Shown in pieces: positions 17,857 through 25,849 of a stretch of DNA of 64,000 nt. The translations under genes and the position numbers were made by a program. A model generated the notes under the pieces. That model saw only the letters and a list, made by a program, of their open reading frames with translations, did not search any database and was not told where the DNA came from. The stretch's first letter is position 1. Each line of letters opens with the position of its first letter. Source of the DNA: Pseudomonas sessilinigenes (lineage in GTDB: Bacteria; Pseudomonadota; Gammaproteobacteria; Pseudomonadales; Pseudomonadaceae). The stretch is from positions 3,534,001 to 3,598,000 of the forward strand of contig NZ_CP027706.1 of assembly GCF_003850565.1 (NCBI RefSeq), written 5' to 3'.

Positions 17857-19540
17857 TCATCCAGGTTCCAACGCAGCAAGTTCCCCCTCAGCCCCTGGCG
17901 CCCCGGCGCTGCGCACGCGACGCTTCAATGTCTCGCTGGTGTGGCTGGTGCCCATTGTCGCGGCCCTGGTGGGGCTGTCGATGGTGGTCCACAAGTCGAT
18001 GTCGGCCGGGCCGGAGATCAGCATCAGCTTCCAGACCGCCGAGGGCCTGGAGGCCAACAAGACCCAGGTCAAGTACAAGAACGTGGTGATCGGCAAGGTG
18101 ACCTCCATCGCCTTGAGCGATGACCGGCGCAAGGTGGTGGCCAAGGTCGAGCTGGACCAGTCCGCCGAGCCCTTCACCGCCGAGGACTCGATGTTCTGGG
18201 TGGTGCGTCCGCGCATCGGCGCCAGTGGCGTTTCCGGTATCGACACCCTGCTGTCCGGGGCCTTCATCGGCGCCGACGCCGGCCGCTCGGACAAGCGCAA
18301 GGACAGCTTCAAGGGCCTGGAGACTCCGCCGCCCATCACCTATGGCCAGAAGGGCAAGCGCTTCACCCTGCATACCGATGACCTGGGTTCCCTGGATATC
18401 GGCTCGCCGGTCTACTACCGGCGCATCCAGGTTGGCCAGGTGGTGTCCTACCAGTTGGCCAACAGCGGCAAGGGCGTGGACGTGAAGATCTTCGTCAACT
18501 CGCCCAACGACAAGTACGTGACTACCGATAGCCGCTTCTGGAATGCCAGCGGGGTGGACGTGACCCTCGGCGCCAACGGGCTGAAGGTCAACACCGAGTC
18601 GGTGTCGTCGATCCTCGCCGGTGGCATCGCCTTCGTCGAACCCAAGTACAGCCCCAACGCCAAGCCGGCTGAAGAGAACGCCGAATACAACCTGTTCGGG
18701 GACCAGGACACCGCCCTGGCGCCGCCAGACGGTGCCCCGTACTACATCCGCATGCGTTTCGACCAGGCGCTGCGTGGCCTGGCCATCAACGCTCCGGTGG
18801 AGTTCCTCGGGGTGAACATCGGCAAGGTGGTGTCCATGGACCTGGACTACGACCAGGAGCGCAAGTACTTCCCGACCCTGGTGGGGGCGGTGATCTACCC
18901 CGAGCGCCTGGGCAAGGCCCATGAAAAACTGCTGAAGCAGACCGGCGGCGAAGACGACGCCCGCTCCGCGCAACTGATCGGCGCCTTCGTCAGAAATGGC
19001 CTGCGGGCCCAGGCGCGCAGCGGCAACCTGCTGACCGGGCAGTTGTTCATCTCCCTGGACTTCGTGCCCAACGCCAAGCCCGTGGCCTACAACCCCAGCG
19101 CCCGGCCACTGGAGATTCCTACCGTACCTGGCAGCCTGGACAAGCTGCAGGAACAACTGCAAGCGACCATGGACAAGATCAGCAAGCTGCCGATCGATTC
19201 CATCGCCGCCAACCTGGATTCCAGCCTGGCGGAAATGAACAAGACCCTCAAGCAGGTCAACGGCCAGGTCCTGCCGCAGATGCGCGAAACCCTGGAGCAA
19301 TCGAAGAAGACCCTGGCCAGCGCCAACGAGAGCTTCTCCGAGGACTCGCCACAGCGCCAGAGACTTGGCCAGGCCATGGAGGAGGTGCAGCGCACGGCCC
19401 GTTCGGTGCGGGTGCTCACCGACTTCCTCGGTCGCCATCCTGAGGCGCTGATTCGCGGACGCCTCAAGGACAATCAACCGGATGCCTACCAGTCGCCATC
19501 CTCCTCCGTTCGCGAATCCGTACCGGAAGCCCAGCCATGA
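17849..19540 (+). CDS. pqiB: PqiB, periplasmic MCE-domain protein
   Basis: 563-aa protein with one N-terminal membrane anchor (VSLVWLVPIVAALVGLSMVV, about residues 30-50). Three MCE/MlaD domains follow: ISISFQTAEGLEANKTQVKY, the second near FTLHTDDLGSLDIGSPVYYR, and the third near YYIRMRFDQALRGLAINAPV. The long C-terminal helical region (about 430-540) would form the needle-like tube that spans the periplasm in E. coli PqiB. ATG at 17849 is preferred to the upstream TTG. It overlaps pqiC by ATGA. Confidence 0.95.
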   Translation: MSDHPGSNAASSPSAPGAPALRTRRFNVSLVWLVPIVAALVGLSMVVHKSMSAGPEISISFQTAEGLEANKTQVKYKNVVIGKVTSIALSDDRRKVVAKVELDQSAEPFTAEDSMFWVVRPRIGASGVSGIDTLLSGAFIGADAGRSDKRKDSFKGLETPPPITYGQKGKRFTLHTDDLGSLDIGSPVYYRRIQVGQVVSYQLANSGKGVDVKIFVNSPNDKYVTTDSRFWNASGVDVTLGANGLKVNTESVSSILAGGIAFVEPKYSPNAKPAEENAEYNLFGDQDTALAPPDGAPYYIRMRFDQALRGLAINAPVEFLGVNIGKVVSMDLDYDQERKYFPTLVGAVIYPERLGKAHEKLLKQTGGEDDARSAQLIGAFVRNGLRAQARSGNLLTGQLFISLDFVPNAKPVAYNPSARPLEIPTVPGSLDKLQEQLQATMDKISKLPIDSIAANLDSSLAEMNKTLKQVNGQVLPQMRETLEQSKKTLASANESFSEDSPQRQRLGQAMEEVQRTARSVRVLTDFLGRHPEALIRGRLKDNQPDAYQSPSSSVRESVPEAQP

Positions 19541-20118
19541 AAACCCGTGCCCTGTTGTTGAGCCTGACCCTGGGACTTGCCGCGTGCAGCTCCGCGCCCA
19601 CCCATTACTACACCCTGATGCCGCCGGTGACCGAAGGCGCCACGGCCAGGAACTCGGGATTGCAGTTCGAGATGTCCACGGTGCGCATCCCGGTCCAGGT
19701 GGACCAGCCACAGTTGGTGGTGCGCCAGGACAGCGGCACCCTGGCGATCCTCGAGACCCAGCGCTGGAGCGCGCCATTGGTGGATGAGTTCCACGATGCG
19801 CTGGCCAGCCAGATGGAGGCGAAGCTGGGGACCCGCAACCTCGAGGGCCTGCCGAAGCAGCCTGGGCGCCCGGTGCTGTCGTTGCAGACCGATGTGCGGC
19901 GCTTCGAATCCCTGCCCGGGCGCTATGCCTTGATCGATGTAGTCTGGAGCCTGCGCCAGCGCAGTGAAGGCACCCCGGCCCGGAGCCTGACCTGCAGCAG
20001 CCAGATCCGCCAGCCGGCGGGCGTCGAGCTCGGTAGCCTGGTGCAGGCCCACCAGCAGGCCATCGCCCAGTTGGCCGGGCAGATCGCCGGCGCCGCCCAG
20101 CGCTGGTCCTGCCCCTGA
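19537..20118 (+). CDS. pqiC: PqiC, outer-membrane lipoprotein
   Basis: 193-aa lipoprotein with signal peptide and lipobox (LGLAAC, Cys17) followed by SSAPTHYYTLMPPV, the start of the ABC-type transport auxiliary / DUF330 domain. Later WSAPLVDEFHDALASQME and RPVLSLQTDVRRFESLPG fit the family. PqiC forms the outer-membrane cap of the PqiB tube. Last gene of the operon; REP-type repeats follow. Confidence 0.93.
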   Translation: MKTRALLLSLTLGLAACSSAPTHYYTLMPPVTEGATARNSGLQFEMSTVRIPVQVDQPQLVVRQDSGTLAILETQRWSAPLVDEFHDALASQMEAKLGTRNLEGLPKQPGRPVLSLQTDVRRFESLPGRYALIDVVWSLRQRSEGTPARSLTCSSQIRQPAGVELGSLVQAHQQAIAQLAGQIAGAAQRWSCP

Positions 20119-20129
20119 TCCGATACAGC

Positions 20130-20285
20130 GACCCAAGCCGCTTCATGTCGCCGCTGCCGTCGTGCAGTGGCGATGATCGCTGAGCCGCCTCGCAAGCTCG
20201 GCAGCGGCTACAGGCAGGTATCTCCTTAGGCGCATCGCCCAGGCTTCGTGTAGCCGCTGCCGCAGGCTGCGCCCGTAATCGCTGA
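20130..20285. repeat. REP elements between pqiC and LysR gene
   Basis: Inverted pair with 14-base arms: CGGCAGCGGCTACA at 20199-20212 and TGTAGCCGCTGCCG at 20249-20262, the latter continuing CAGGCTGCG. A degenerate copy (GTCGCCGCTGCCGTCGTGCAG) lies at about 20148-20168. These are pseudomonad repetitive extragenic palindromes; the same core recurs near 25.8, 27.6, 57.1 and 62.5 kb. Confidence 0.85.
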
Positions 20286-20301
20286 AGGTCGCCTGGTCGC
20301 T

Positions 20302-21219
20302 TCAGCGCCGGGCGGAGAGTTGCTGGGGGGCGAGGAACGCATCGCGAAAGTAGTCCCGCAGTGCTTGCATCGCCGGGGTGAAGGCGCGGTCGCGACGCCA
20401 GGCCAGGCCGACGCTCATGGGCGTGACCGGGTCGCTCAGGCTCAGGGTCTCGATGCGCTTGCCTTCCAGCGACCAGGGCCGATGCACCAGGTCCGAGAGG
20501 ATCGCCACGCCGCTGCCGTTGGCCACCATGCTGCGTACCGCCTCCACCGAGCTGGTGCGCACCCGCACCCTGGGCTGTTGGCCGGCCTGTTCCCAATAAC
20601 GCATGGCGCTTTGTTCCGCTTCGTCGACGGTGAGCAGGATGAACGGCTCCTCGGCCACGTCCGCCAGGCTGACGCTGGCCCGCTCGCACAGCTGGTGATG
20701 GGCCGGTAGCCACAGCCGGCGCTCGGAGTTGAACAGCGTCTCGGAGACGATGTCCGGGTGGGTCAGGTTGGCGGTGAGCACCACCGCCATGTCGAAGCGC
20801 CCGGCCAGCAGTCCCTGTTCGATGGCCTGGCGTTCCTGCTCATGCAGTTCGATGGTGACGTCCGGGTGCCAGTGCCCCAGGCGCTGCAGATGGTGCGGCA
20901 GGAAGTAGCCGATCACCGTGTAGCTGGCGGCCAGGTGCAGGGTGCCGCTGGCGCGGTAGTCGGGCAGCGGGCTGTTCAGCGCATCGTCGACGCTGCGCAG
21001 GATCACGTAGGCGCGGTTGAGGAAGTGCCGGCCGGCATCGGTCAGGCTCATGCCCTGGGCCGACCGCACGAACAGTTGCACGGCGAGCATCGCTTCCAGT
21101 TCCTTGATCGCGGTGGTCACCGCCGATTGGGAAATGTTCAGGTGGATCGCCGCCTGGGAGATCTGGCCGATCTCGGCAGTGGCCACGAAGTAACGTACCT
21201 GGCGCAGGGTCAACGACAT
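20302..21219 (-). CDS. LysR-family regulator divergent from the carboxylase cluster
   Basis: 305-aa LysR protein. The HTH region is LRQVRYFVATAEIGQISQAA followed by ISQSAVTTAIKELEAMLAVQ. The effector-binding domain shows YTVIGYFLPHHLQRLGHWHP and SVEAVRSMVANGSGVAILSD. The start at 21219 (MSLTLRQVRYF) is the natural LysR N-terminus; an upstream in-frame ATG at 21306 would add 29 unrelated residues. Divergent from pxpA with a 119-bp gap, so it probably regulates that cluster. Effector unknown. Confidence 0.93.
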   Translation of the reverse strand: MSLTLRQVRYFVATAEIGQISQAAIHLNISQSAVTTAIKELEAMLAVQLFVRSAQGMSLTDAGRHFLNRAYVILRSVDDALNSPLPDYRASGTLHLAASYTVIGYFLPHHLQRLGHWHPDVTIELHEQERQAIEQGLLAGRFDMAVVLTANLTHPDIVSETLFNSERRLWLPAHHQLCERASVSLADVAEEPFILLTVDEAEQSAMRYWEQAGQQPRVRVRTSSVEAVRSMVANGSGVAILSDLVHRPWSLEGKRIETLSLSDPVTPMSVGLAWRRDRAFTPAMQALRDYFRDAFLAPQQLSARR

Positions 21220-21338
21220 TTCTATCCGTCCATGTATCTGATTTTCAGAACAAGCTCTATCTGATAATAGATCTTCCCAAGGGGTCAAGGCCGCTCTAAC
21301 GTCCATCGCACGAAGTCACGAACGTTGGAGCAACAGTG

Positions 21339-22097
21339 ATGCAGGCAGTGGATTTCAATTCGGACATGGGCGAAAGCTTCGGCCCGTGGACCATCGGCGA
21401 TGGCGTCGACAACGAGCTGATGGGCTTCATCAGCTCGGCCAATATCGCCACCGGCTTTCATGCCGGCGACCCCGGCACCATGCGCCGCACCATCGAGCAG
21501 GCCCGGCTGCGGGGCGTGGCCATCGGGGCCCACCCAGGCTTTCGCGACCTGGTGGGGTTCGGCCGGCGCCACATCAACGCCCCGGCCCAGGAGCTGGTGG
21601 ACGACATGCTCTACCAACTGGGCGCCCTGCGTGAGCTGGCCCGAGTCCAGGGCCTTAAGTTGCAGCACATAAAGCCCCATGGCGCGCTGTACATGCACCT
21701 GGCCCGGGACGAGGAGGCGGCGCGGCTGCTGGTGGAAAACCTGCAGAAACTCGAACCCGAACTGCTGCTGTATTGCATGCCCGGCTCGGTGATCTGCCGG
21801 ATCGCCCAGGAGCTGGGGCAACCGGTGATCCGCGAGTTCTACGCCGATCGCGATTACGACCTCAGCGGCTCCATCGTCTTTACCCGCCGGGTGCGGGTCC
21901 TGGATCCCCATGAGGTGGCCGCCAAGGTCCTGCGCGCCTGCCAGCAAGGGCTGGTCCGCACCGTGGAAGGCGAGGACCTGGCCATCGAGTTCGATTCCAT
22001 CTGCCTGCACAGCGACACCCCAGGTGCCCTGGACCTGGTGGAAGCCACCCGCGCAGCGCTGGACCTGGCCGGTATCCAGGTGCGAGCACCGCGCTGA
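21339..22097 (+). CDS. pxpA: PxpA / LamB-YcsF family protein
   Basis: 252-aa protein of the LamB/YcsF family. The N-terminus [14 protein letters not shown] carries the conserved N-x-D-x-G-E, followed by [32 protein letters not shown] and [10 protein letters not shown], all family hallmarks. With PxpB and PxpC it forms 5-oxoprolinase in E. coli and B. subtilis. Here a biotin carrier and biotin carboxylase lie between pxpA and pxpB, so the substrate may not be 5-oxoproline. ATG at 21339 is chosen because GGAG at 21327-21330 is well spaced. Confidence 0.88.
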   Translation: MQAVDFNSDMGESFGPWTIGDGVDNELMGFISSANIATGFHAGDPGTMRRTIEQARLRGVAIGAHPGFRDLVGFGRRHINAPAQELVDDMLYQLGALRELARVQGLKLQHIKPHGALYMHLARDEEAARLLVENLQKLEPELLLYCMPGSVICRIAQELGQPVIREFYADRDYDLSGSIVFTRRVRVLDPHEVAAKVLRACQQGLVRTVEGEDLAIEFDSICLHSDTPGALDLVEATRAALDLAGIQVRAPR

Positions 22098-22190
22098 GGC
22101 GTTGCCCGCCAAGCCTCGCGCATCGACGCGACTCCAAGCGGTTTTGCTTTTTTTGCCTGCCTTTCGACAACTATTCCAAGAGAAACAGAC

Positions 22191-22433
22191 ATGGCCGAAT
22201 ACAACGTCATCACCCCCTTGCCGGGCACTTTCTACCGCAAGGCCACGCCCGACTCGGCACCTTTCGTCGAGGTCGGCGACAGCGTCAGCGCCGATACCGT
22301 GATCGGCCTGATCGAAGTCATGAAGCAGTTTTCCGAGCTCACTGCCGGCAGCGCCGGCCAGGTCGGCGCCTTCCTGGTCGAGGACGGTGACCCGGTGGAA
22401 CCGGGCCAGGTCGTCGCGACCCTGGTCGAGTGA
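22191..22433 (+). CDS. biotin carboxyl carrier-like protein
   Basis: 80-aa biotinyl/lipoyl-attachment domain. The expected biotinylated lysine is Lys45 in GLIEVMKQFSEL, where most carriers have EAMKM. A second conserved region is VEDGDPVEPGQVV. It lacks the N-terminal part of the fatty-acid AccB, so it is a minimal carrier domain. RBS AAGAGAAA precedes the ATG. Stop and next start are 10 nt apart. It should carry CO2 from the adjacent biotin carboxylase. Confidence 0.88.
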   Translation: MAEYNVITPLPGTFYRKATPDSAPFVEVGDSVSADTVIGLIEVMKQFSELTAGSAGQVGAFLVEDGDPVEPGQVVATLVE

Positions 22434-22443
22434 GGGCCGTCCC

Positions 22444-23817
22444 ATGACCGAATCCATTCGCAAGCTGCTGGTCGCCAACCGTGGCGAGATCGCCGTGCGC
22501 ATCATTCGCGCGGCCAAGGCCCTGGGCATTCCCACCGTCGCTGCCTGCAGCGAGGCGGACGCCGACTCCATGGCCGCGCGCCTGGCCGACGAAGTGCAGA
22601 TCATCGGCCCGGCCCGGGCCGACAAGAGCTACCTGAATATCCAGGCCCTGCTGGCAGCCCTGGAGGCCAGCGGCGCCAGTGCCGTGCACCCGGGCTATGG
22701 CTTTCTTTCGGAAAATGCCGAGTTCGCCGAGGCGGTGGTCCAGGCTGGGGCGATTTTCGTCGGCCCCGATGCGCGGACCATCCGCCGCATGGGTGACAAG
22801 GCCGAGGCCCGGCGTACCGCCCAGGCCGCCGGGGTGCCGGTGGTGCCCGGTTCGCCCGGCGAACTGTTCGACCTGCCAGCTGCGTTGCAAGCGGCGCAGG
22901 CGGTGGGGTTTCCATTGCTGATCAAGGCATCGGCCGGTGGCGGCGGGCGGGGTATTCGCCTGGCCGAGGATGCGGCGCAACTGGCCGAGGAGTTTCCCCG
23001 GGCACAGCGCGAGGCCCAGGCGGCGTTCGGCAACGGCGCCTTGTACCTGGAGCGGTTCATTGGCCGGGCCCGGCATATCGAGGTCCAGGTGCTGGGCGAT
23101 GGCAAGCGTGCGGTGCACCTGTTCGAACGTGAATGTTCGCTGCAACGGCGGCGGCAGAAGATCTTCGAGGAGGCGCCGTCGCCGGTACTCGATGCCGCCC
23201 AGCGCGAGCAGTTGTGCAGCAGTGCGGTGCGCCTCACCGAGGCCCTGGGTTACCAGGGCGCCGGCACCCTGGAGTACCTGTATGACGACAGCACCGGCGA
23301 GTTCTTCTTCATCGAGATGAACACCCGCATCCAGGTGGAGCATCCCATCAGCGAGCTGATCACCGGTGTCGACCTGGTCCAGGCCATGTTGCGCATTGCC
23401 GGTGGCGAACCGCTGGATCTGCGCCAGGAGGATATCCACCTCAATGGCGCGGCCCTGCAGATGCGCCTGAACGCCGAGGACCCGGCGCGGGACTTCTTCC
23501 CCTGCCCGGGCAAGGTCCAGGAGTTGTCCTGGCCGCAAGGGCCGGGGCTGCGGGTCGATAGTCACCTGTATCCGGGGTACGCCGTGCCGCCTTACTACGA
23601 CTCGCTGCTGGCCAAGCTGATCGTCCATGGCGCCGACCGCGAGCAGGCTCTGGCTCGGGCGCGGGCGGCCGTGGAGCAAACGACCTTGACTGGCATGGCC
23701 AGTACCTTGACCCTGCATCGCGAGCTGCTGGCCGAGCCTTGGCTGGCGGGCGCGGACTTCCATACCGCAACCCTGGAAACCTGGCTGGCCGGGCGCCGTG
23801 CCGGAGGTGTCGCATGA
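22444..23817 (+). CDS. biotin carboxylase (AccC-like)
   Basis: 457-aa ATP-grasp enzyme. Seen: KLLVANRGEIAVRIIRAAKA, HPGYGFLSENAEFAEA, the glycine-rich loop KASAGGGGRGIRL, ECSLQRRRQKIFEEAPSP and EMNTRIQVEHPISELITG. Length matches AccC (about 449). It carboxylates biotin on the small carrier upstream using bicarbonate and ATP. It is a second, specialised copy beside the housekeeping accC presumed elsewhere. The stop overlaps the pxpB start (ATGA). Confidence 0.93.
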   Translation: MTESIRKLLVANRGEIAVRIIRAAKALGIPTVAACSEADADSMAARLADEVQIIGPARADKSYLNIQALLAALEASGASAVHPGYGFLSENAEFAEAVVQAGAIFVGPDARTIRRMGDKAEARRTAQAAGVPVVPGSPGELFDLPAALQAAQAVGFPLLIKASAGGGGRGIRLAEDAAQLAEEFPRAQREAQAAFGNGALYLERFIGRARHIEVQVLGDGKRAVHLFERECSLQRRRQKIFEEAPSPVLDAAQREQLCSSAVRLTEALGYQGAGTLEYLYDDSTGEFFFIEMNTRIQVEHPISELITGVDLVQAMLRIAGGEPLDLRQEDIHLNGAALQMRLNAEDPARDFFPCPGKVQELSWPQGPGLRVDSHLYPGYAVPPYYDSLLAKLIVHGADREQALARARAAVEQTTLTGMASTLTLHRELLAEPWLAGADFHTATLETWLAGRRAGGVA

Positions 23818-24686
23818 ACCAACCGATCCGCTACAGCTTTGGTGCCGACGAGCACCTGTTTGCCGAAGTCAGCGACAGCATGTCCCTTGAGGCTTTCTTC
23901 AAGGGCATGGCGGTCACCCGCGCGGTGGAGCGCCTGGCCCTGGATGGGGTACTGGACGTATGCCTGGCCAATGCCTCGTTCCAGATCCGCTTCGATCCGG
24001 ATCGCATCGCGCCCCAGGCCCTGCTGGAGGCCGTGCGCGAGGCCGAGGCCGGCGCCGTGGCCGAGCGCAGTCTGCACACGCGGATCATCGAGATCCCGGT
24101 GCTGTACAACGACCCCTGGACCCATGAAACCCTGATGCGTTTTCGCGACCGGCACCAGGACCCGGACGCCACCGACCTGGAGTACGCGGCTCGGATCAAT
24201 GGCCTGGCGGATGTCGACGCCTTTATCGCCGCCCACAGTGGCGCCCCCTGGTTCGTCTCCATGGTGGGTTTCGTCGCCGGCCTGCCGTTCATGTTCCAGA
24301 TGGTCGAGCGCGAGCGCCAGTTGCAGGTGCCCAAGTACCTGCGGCCGCGCACCGACACGCCGAAGCTGACCCTGGGCCATGGCGGCTGCTTCGGCTGCAT
24401 CTACTCGGTGCGCGGCGCTGGTGGCTACCAGATGTTCGGCGTGACCCCGGCACCGATCTACGACCCGCAGCAGCAACTGGCCTACCTCAAGCAGCACATG
24501 GTGTTCTTCCGCCCCGGGGACATCGTGCAGTTCAAGCCTATCGACCGCGAGGCCTATGACCACGCGGTGGCCGAGGTGGAGGCCGGGCGCTTCGACCTGC
24601 GCATCCGTGAGGTGGAGTTTTCCCTGGATGCCTTTCTCGCCGACCCGGTCGGTTATCCCAAGTCGCTGCAGGAGGTGTTGGCATGA
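23814..24686 (+). CDS. pxpB: PxpB / KipI-type carboxyltransferase-domain subunit
   Basis: 290-aa protein of the allophanate hydrolase subunit 1 (KipI) family: FQIRFDPDRI, IEIPVLYNDPWTHETLMRF and the conserved FVAGLPFMFQMVERERQLQV (in place of the usual GF-PGF-YL) and YSVRGAGGYQMFGVTPAPIY. It carries about 70 residues more than B. subtilis KipI. Overlaps the biotin carboxylase gene by ATGA and pxpC by four bases. It corresponds to one half of the carboxyltransferase domain of urea amidolyase. Confidence 0.85.
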   Translation: MNQPIRYSFGADEHLFAEVSDSMSLEAFFKGMAVTRAVERLALDGVLDVCLANASFQIRFDPDRIAPQALLEAVREAEAGAVAERSLHTRIIEIPVLYNDPWTHETLMRFRDRHQDPDATDLEYAARINGLADVDAFIAAHSGAPWFVSMVGFVAGLPFMFQMVERERQLQVPKYLRPRTDTPKLTLGHGGCFGCIYSVRGAGGYQMFGVTPAPIYDPQQQLAYLKQHMVFFRPGDIVQFKPIDREAYDHAVAEVEAGRFDLRIREVEFSLDAFLADPVGYPKSLQEVLA

Positions 24687-25657
24687 TCAAGGTCATCAAA
24701 CCGGGCCTGGCCACGTCGGTACAGGACCTGGGCCGCGAGGGCTTCTATCACCTGGGCATCCCGCCGTCCGGGGCCCTGGACCAGTACGCCCTGAGCGCCG
24801 CCAACCAACTGGTGGGCAACCCGGCTGGCGCCGCGGGCCTGGAGTGCACCTTGCTCGGGCCGGAACTTGAGTTCACTGCCGATGCCCTGGTGGCGGTCTG
24901 TGGTGCACACATGACGCCCAAGCTCGACGGCGTGGACAGGCACCTGGATACCGCGTTCGCGGTCAAGGCCGGACAAGTGCTGCGTTTCGACTTCCCCAAG
25001 GCCGGGGCCCGGGCCTACCTGGCGGTGGCCGGTGGCATCGATGTGCCGCTGGTGCTGGGCAGCCGTTCCACCTATGCCCTGGGCGCCCTGGGCGGTTTCC
25101 AGGGGCGGCGCTTGGCGGCCGGCGATGAGCTGCCGGTGGGGATCGACAGTGGCAAGGGCCGCCCGGGGGCCAGCCTGCCCATGGCGCTGCGCCAGTCCCT
25201 GGGGGGCGAGATCAGTCTGCGGGTGGTGCCGGGGCTCTATTACGAACGCCTGAGCGAGGGGGCCAAGGCGAGTTTCTTCGCCGAACCCTGGACCGTGGGC
25301 TCGGAGGCGGATCGCATCGGCTATCGCTTCAAGGGTGGCAGTGCCCTGGGCTTCCAGCCTCGGGAGCAGCCGTTCGGTGCCGGTTCCGATCCGTCGAACA
25401 TCGTCGACAGTTGTTATCCCATCGGTTCGATCCAGGTGCCGGCGGGGCTGGAGCCCATCGTCCTGCATCGGGATGCGGTGTCCGGTGGCGGCTACGCGAT
25501 GATCGGCACGGTGATCAGCGCCGACCTGGACCTGGTGGGGCAGATGCAGCCCAACCAGAAGGCGCGCTTTATTCCGGTGACCCTGGAAGAGGCGCTGGAG
25601 GCCCGGCGTTCCTACAAGAAGAAACTGGCCTGCCTGAGCAAGCTGTTTGCGTCCTGA
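24683..25657 (+). CDS. pxpC: PxpC / KipA-type biotin-dependent carboxyltransferase subunit
   Basis: 324-aa protein of the allophanate hydrolase subunit 2 (KipA) family. It opens IKVIKPGLATSVQDLGREGF and continues HLGIPPSGALDQYALSAANQ and RAYLAVAGGIDVPLVLGSRS, the classic signature. Near the end it has IVDSCYPIGSIQVPAG and RDAVSGGGYAMIGTVI. With PxpB it forms the carboxyltransferase fold also seen in urea amidolyase. Last gene of the cluster; REP elements follow. Confidence 0.9.
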   Translation: MIKVIKPGLATSVQDLGREGFYHLGIPPSGALDQYALSAANQLVGNPAGAAGLECTLLGPELEFTADALVAVCGAHMTPKLDGVDRHLDTAFAVKAGQVLRFDFPKAGARAYLAVAGGIDVPLVLGSRSTYALGALGGFQGRRLAAGDELPVGIDSGKGRPGASLPMALRQSLGGEISLRVVPGLYYERLSEGAKASFFAEPWTVGSEADRIGYRFKGGSALGFQPREQPFGAGSDPSNIVDSCYPIGSIQVPAGLEPIVLHRDAVSGGGYAMIGTVISADLDLVGQMQPNQKARFIPVTLEEALEARRSYKKKLACLSKLFAS

Positions 25658-25689
25658 TCCCCCGTCCGTGGCGGCTCACGCATCGGGTA

Positions 25690-25845
25690 GCCGCTGGTTA
25701 GGTACGAGCCCTCGGGTTCTGCGGGTGCTGCGCCCCCGTGCGCAGCCTCGCTGGTGCTCGACAGCAGCTACAGGAGTCGACAGGGTTGCTCCGTGTAGCC
25801 GCTGCCGCAGGCTGCGTACGGCTCGGAACGAGCCGCGGGGGACTG
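25690..25845. repeat. REP elements between pxpC and PiT gene
   Basis: GTAGCCGCTGGTTAGGTACG near 25690 is a diverged unit. A standard unit, TGTAGCCGCTGCCGCAGGCT, begins at 25794 and is followed by GCGTACGGCTCGG. A reverse-facing core, CGACAGCAGCTACAGG, lies at about 25759-25774. No coding potential seen in the 190-bp gap. Confidence 0.8.
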
Positions 25846-25849
25846 CCGG

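Noticed and set aside
17888..20713. 941-codon open frame antisense to pqiB/pqiC
   Set aside because: It spans several real genes and intergenic REP DNA; composition is that of a shadow frame.
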